Assembly: GCA_024638565.1 (NCBI GenBank)
Contig: JAHEKC010000017.1
Span: forward strand, 1-37,571
DNA from: Bacteroidota bacterium
GTDB lineage: Bacteria; Bacteroidota; Bacteroidia; AKYH767-A; OLB10
DNA: 37,571 nt
Direction of reading: 5' to 3'
A program made the translations under genes and the position numbers. This document shows, piece after piece, positions 34,704-37,571 of the stretch (positions are counted from its first letter, which is position 1; each line of letters opens with the position of its first letter). A model generated the notes under the pieces. It worked only from the letters and a program-made list of their open reading frames with translations. It was not told where the DNA came from and searched no databases.

Positions 34704-35597
34704 GTGAACGAATCCGAACTCATCCTCAATGCCGATGGCAGTATTTACCACCTCAACCTTCTTCCCGGTGACGCTGCTGAAACCGTGATCAATGTGGGTG
34801 ATCCCGGCCGGGTGGAACTGGTCAGCTCCCTGTTTGATTCCATTACGCTGGTAAAGCAGAAGCGGGAATTTGTCACCCATACGGGAATGCTGAAGGGGAA
34901 GCGGCTCACGGTCATGTCCACGGGCATCGGTACGGATAATATCGATATCGTTTATAATGAGCTTGACGCCCTGTTTAACATCGACCTGGCGACCCGGAAG
35001 CCCAGGATGAAGCCGGTTCCACTGAACCTCATCCGCCTTGGGACATCAGGTGCCCTCCATGAGGATATCCGGCCGGGCGCCCATGTCTTCAGCCGGTACG
35101 GGGCCGGCCTGGATGGCCTGATTAATTATTACCCGTTCCGTCCCTCCAGTGCAGAAACCGAAGCCACCACCGCATTCAATGACCACCTGGACAGCTGCGG
35201 GGTATATCCCAGGGTACATATAATACGCTGCAATCCAGTCCTTGAGAACATGATTGCTGAAGGCATGATTAGCGGGATCACGGCCTCCTGCCAGGGCTTT
35301 TACGGGCCACAGGGAAGGACCCTTCGCCTGGTCCCCGCCCGGACAGGCCTGATTGAAAAACTGCAGTCTTTCCGGTTCGGGGAATGCAGGATCGTGAACT
35401 TGGAAATGGAAACAGGCGCCATGTACGGACTGGCCCGCATGCTGGGCCATGCCTGCTGCTCTGTAAACCTGGTCGTGGCCAACCGCGCCACGGGCGCCAT
35501 CCTCCGGCAGGCCGAGGATGCCATGCGTGAAATGGCGGGCCTGGTCCTGGACAGGATCGTAACGCGCCTTGATAAAGACCCTGTTACCACCCCATGA
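34704..35597 (+). CDS. Nucleoside phosphorylase family protein (GTG start)
   Basis: 'VINVGDPGRVELVSSLFDS', 'THTGMLKGKRLTVMSTGIGTDNIDIVYNELDALF', 'IVNLEMETGAMYGLARMLGH'. Confidence 0.92.
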   Translation: MNESELILNADGSIYHLNLLPGDAAETVINVGDPGRVELVSSLFDSITLVKQKREFVTHTGMLKGKRLTVMSTGIGTDNIDIVYNELDALFNIDLATRKPRMKPVPLNLIRLGTSGALHEDIRPGAHVFSRYGAGLDGLINYYPFRPSSAETEATTAFNDHLDSCGVYPRVHIIRCNPVLENMIAEGMISGITASCQGFYGPQGRTLRLVPARTGLIEKLQSFRFGECRIVNLEMETGAMYGLARMLGHACCSVNLVVANRATGAILRQAEDAMREMAGLVLDRIVTRLDKDPVTTP

Positions 35598-35608
35598 GAC
35601 AACCCACC

Positions 35609-37441
35609 ATGAACAAAACCATTTTCCTAGCTACAGCAATCCATGTCCTTACCACTGCATGCCTGCACGCCCAGGGTGTCTGGACCCAAAAGGCGGCTTT
35701 CGGTGCCGGTGCCATCACGGAAGCCCGTGCCTTCGCCATTGGCAACAAGGGATACATCGGGGCAGCGACCCCATTCCTTTGGGAGTACGATCCGGGTACC
35801 GACGCCTGGACGCAGAAGGCATCTTTTCCCGGCCCCACGCGGGAGAGCGCCGTCGGGTTCACCATCGGTACAACCGGTTACTTCGGTACCGGGAATTCCT
35901 ATAATGACTTCTGGGCTTATGATGCCGTCAGCAACATGTGGACCCAGAAAGCCAACTTCGGGGGCACCGGCCGTGAGGGAGCAGTGGGCTGCACGGTTAA
36001 CGGAAAAGGTTACCTGGGACTTGGCGGCAATTACCTCAATGACTGGTGGGAATACGATCCCGGCACGGATTCGTGGACCCAAAAGGCCAACCTGGCCGGC
36101 CCCGGAAGGTACCATGCAGGCGCGTTCTCCATCGCGAACCATGCATACGTAAGCTGTGGTTTCAACGGCAGCTTCTTCAATGACCTTTGGGAATATGATC
36201 CCGCGGGCAACACGTGGACCGCCAAGGCGAACCTGCCCGGCCCCGCACTGGACCGGCCTGTCGGATTATCATCAGGCAGCAAGGGTTATATCCTTACCGG
36301 CTGGACAGGCGGCACGGCTCTTGCCGATGCTTACATGTACGATGCCGCCGGCAACAACTGGACTCAGATCCCAGATTTCGGCGGCGCTCCCAGGTACAAC
36401 GCCTGCGGATTCGCCGTGGGCAGCCAGATCTTCGTGGGCACGGGATACGCAAACGGGGCCGTTGCCGACATCTGGGCCTACGGCAACAGTTGCAACGTGC
36501 AAACCTCGTCAGCGGCCACTTCGTGTACCGGCAATTGCGACGGCACGGCCACGGTGGACTTCCCGGATCCCGCCGCCGCCTTGTCCTACCTGTGGTCAAC
36601 CGGCGCCACGACGCAAACGGTAGCCAACCTTTGCGCGGGCGCCTACACGGTATCCGTGACCGACACGGCAGGATGCAGCACCACGGTAACTGTGATCGTA
36701 AGCGATCCTCCGCCGGTAACAGCCGCATTCACCGATTCCATGCCTACCTGCCACGGGGGCGTCGATGGCGCCATCTGCGCCATTCCTGCCGGGGGTGTCG
36801 CACCCTATTCCACTTTCCTCTGGTCGACGGGTGACACGACAGCGTGCATACAGCCGGTGCCTGCAGGTCTCTATACTGTCACCATTACCGATTCCGCCGG
36901 TTGCAGCGGCACCGCTACGCATTCGCTGCCAGAACCAACAGCCATCAGCCTGTCATTCCTTCCCACCAATTCCTCCTGCCAGACCTGTTCCGACGGATCA
37001 GCGTCCGCGAATGTGAGCGGCGGCGTGGTCCCTTACACTTACAACTGGTCGAATGGCGGTACGCTGGTATTTATTGCTGGCCTGCTGCCCGGCACGTATA
37101 CCTGTTGCGTGACTGATGCCAACGGCTGTATGCAATGTGACAGTGTGGTGGTCGGTTACGTGGTTGGGATACCTGATAAGGGTGGTGGCACCTACACCCC
37201 TGTGCACCCGAATCCGTGCGACGACCGGTTTCATGTTTCCATTGCCGGCGTATCCGCAACCACCGATGTGACGGAAGCCCGGTTGAACGATACAGCCGGC
37301 CGCCGTCTCCGTGCCGAATACACCGTATCAGCCGGGCAGGTGCATTTCCGCATATTGGATCCGGTGCCGGGACTGGTGTGGGGCGAGATCTGGCTTGAGG
37401 AGAAGGTTATCCGGTTCCGCGTACTGGCAGGCATCAGGTGA
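35609..37441 (+). CDS. Secreted Kelch-repeat / SprB-repeat protein with probable T9SS C-terminal sorting domain
   Basis: About 6 repeats like 'LWEYDPGTDAWTQKASFPGPTRESAVGFTIGTTGYFGTG', three SprB-like repeats ('YLWSTGATTQTVANLCAGAYTVSVTDTAGCSTT') and C-terminal 'VHPNPCDDRFHVSIAG'. Start at ATG 35609 (signal peptide). Confidence 0.9.
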   Translation: MNKTIFLATAIHVLTTACLHAQGVWTQKAAFGAGAITEARAFAIGNKGYIGAATPFLWEYDPGTDAWTQKASFPGPTRESAVGFTIGTTGYFGTGNSYNDFWAYDAVSNMWTQKANFGGTGREGAVGCTVNGKGYLGLGGNYLNDWWEYDPGTDSWTQKANLAGPGRYHAGAFSIANHAYVSCGFNGSFFNDLWEYDPAGNTWTAKANLPGPALDRPVGLSSGSKGYILTGWTGGTALADAYMYDAAGNNWTQIPDFGGAPRYNACGFAVGSQIFVGTGYANGAVADIWAYGNSCNVQTSSAATSCTGNCDGTATVDFPDPAAALSYLWSTGATTQTVANLCAGAYTVSVTDTAGCSTTVTVIVSDPPPVTAAFTDSMPTCHGGVDGAICAIPAGGVAPYSTFLWSTGDTTACIQPVPAGLYTVTITDSAGCSGTATHSLPEPTAISLSFLPTNSSCQTCSDGSASANVSGGVVPYTYNWSNGGTLVFIAGLLPGTYTCCVTDANGCMQCDSVVVGYVVGIPDKGGGTYTPVHPNPCDDRFHVSIAGVSATTDVTEARLNDTAGRRLRAEYTVSAGQVHFRILDPVPGLVWGEIWLEEKVIRFRVLAGIR

Positions 37442-37449
37442 TCACCTGA
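37434..37449. repeat. 16-bp perfect palindrome TCAGGTGATCACCTGA at a convergent stop/stop junction
   Basis: TCAGGTGA / TCACCTGA; TGA stop at 37439-37441 (+) and TGA stop (plus-strand TCA) at 37442-37444 (-). Confidence 0.95.
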
Positions 37450-37571
37450 CGTTATCCTCCAGTGCGGTGAAAAGCCGTTCACAGGCGTGGTCCGTGCACC
37501 GGCTGATCTTCAGCTTTCCACCCGTCACCGGCATGCGTACCTTATGCCGCGTTACTGCTTCCCCGTTAATG
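37442..37571 (-). CDS. Partial CDS (C-terminus only), unidentified
   Basis: Minus frame open from the window edge: INGEAVTRHKVRMPVTGGKLKISRCTDHACERLFTALEDNVR*. Composition looks protein-like, but only 42 codons are visible. Confidence 0.4.
   Translation of the reverse strand, partial: INGEAVTRHKVRMPVTGGKLKISRCTDHACERLFTALEDNVR

Noticed and set aside
36214-36834. 206-aa alternative-frame ORF inside the Kelch/SprB gene
   Set aside because: Arg/His-rich translation typical of an out-of-frame reading of repetitive GC-rich DNA.

Overview
This 37.6 kb window looks like chromosomal Bacteroidetes DNA (Chitinophagales/Sphingobacteriales-like gene content). I infer this from T9SS C-terminal sorting domains, SprB repeats, a CarboxypepD_reg-type TonB receptor, DUF4197/DUF6580/DUF7033-type proteins and repeated TAnnTTTG -7 promoter boxes. 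It is densely coding. I saw no rRNA, tRNA, CRISPR array, phage or transposase. Most genes are housekeeping or conserved: ung, upp, aroE, radC, cinA, dNK, acyl-CoA dehydrogenase, MoxR, three SurA-like proteins, universal stress proteins, GH3, DedA. The items most worth a second look are: (1) a tightly overlapping four-gene cassette of DUF7033/polysaccharide deacetylase, AAC(3)-fold acyltransferase, second polysaccharide deacetylase and FemAB/GNAT-like transferase, which looks like a surface amino-sugar remodelling module and is preceded by an apparently leaderless promoter; (2) a 23-bp tandem array abutting an intrinsic terminator; (3) two small genes absent from the ORF track, a 47-aa one-TM partner of an NSS transporter and a 42-aa lipoprotein minigene with a strong terminator; (4) a 26-bp imperfect palindrome upstream of a large T9SS protein with an unrecognised body; (5) convergent genes whose stop codons abut inside a perfect 16-bp palindrome. 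All functional calls come from reading the sequence, with no database searches.
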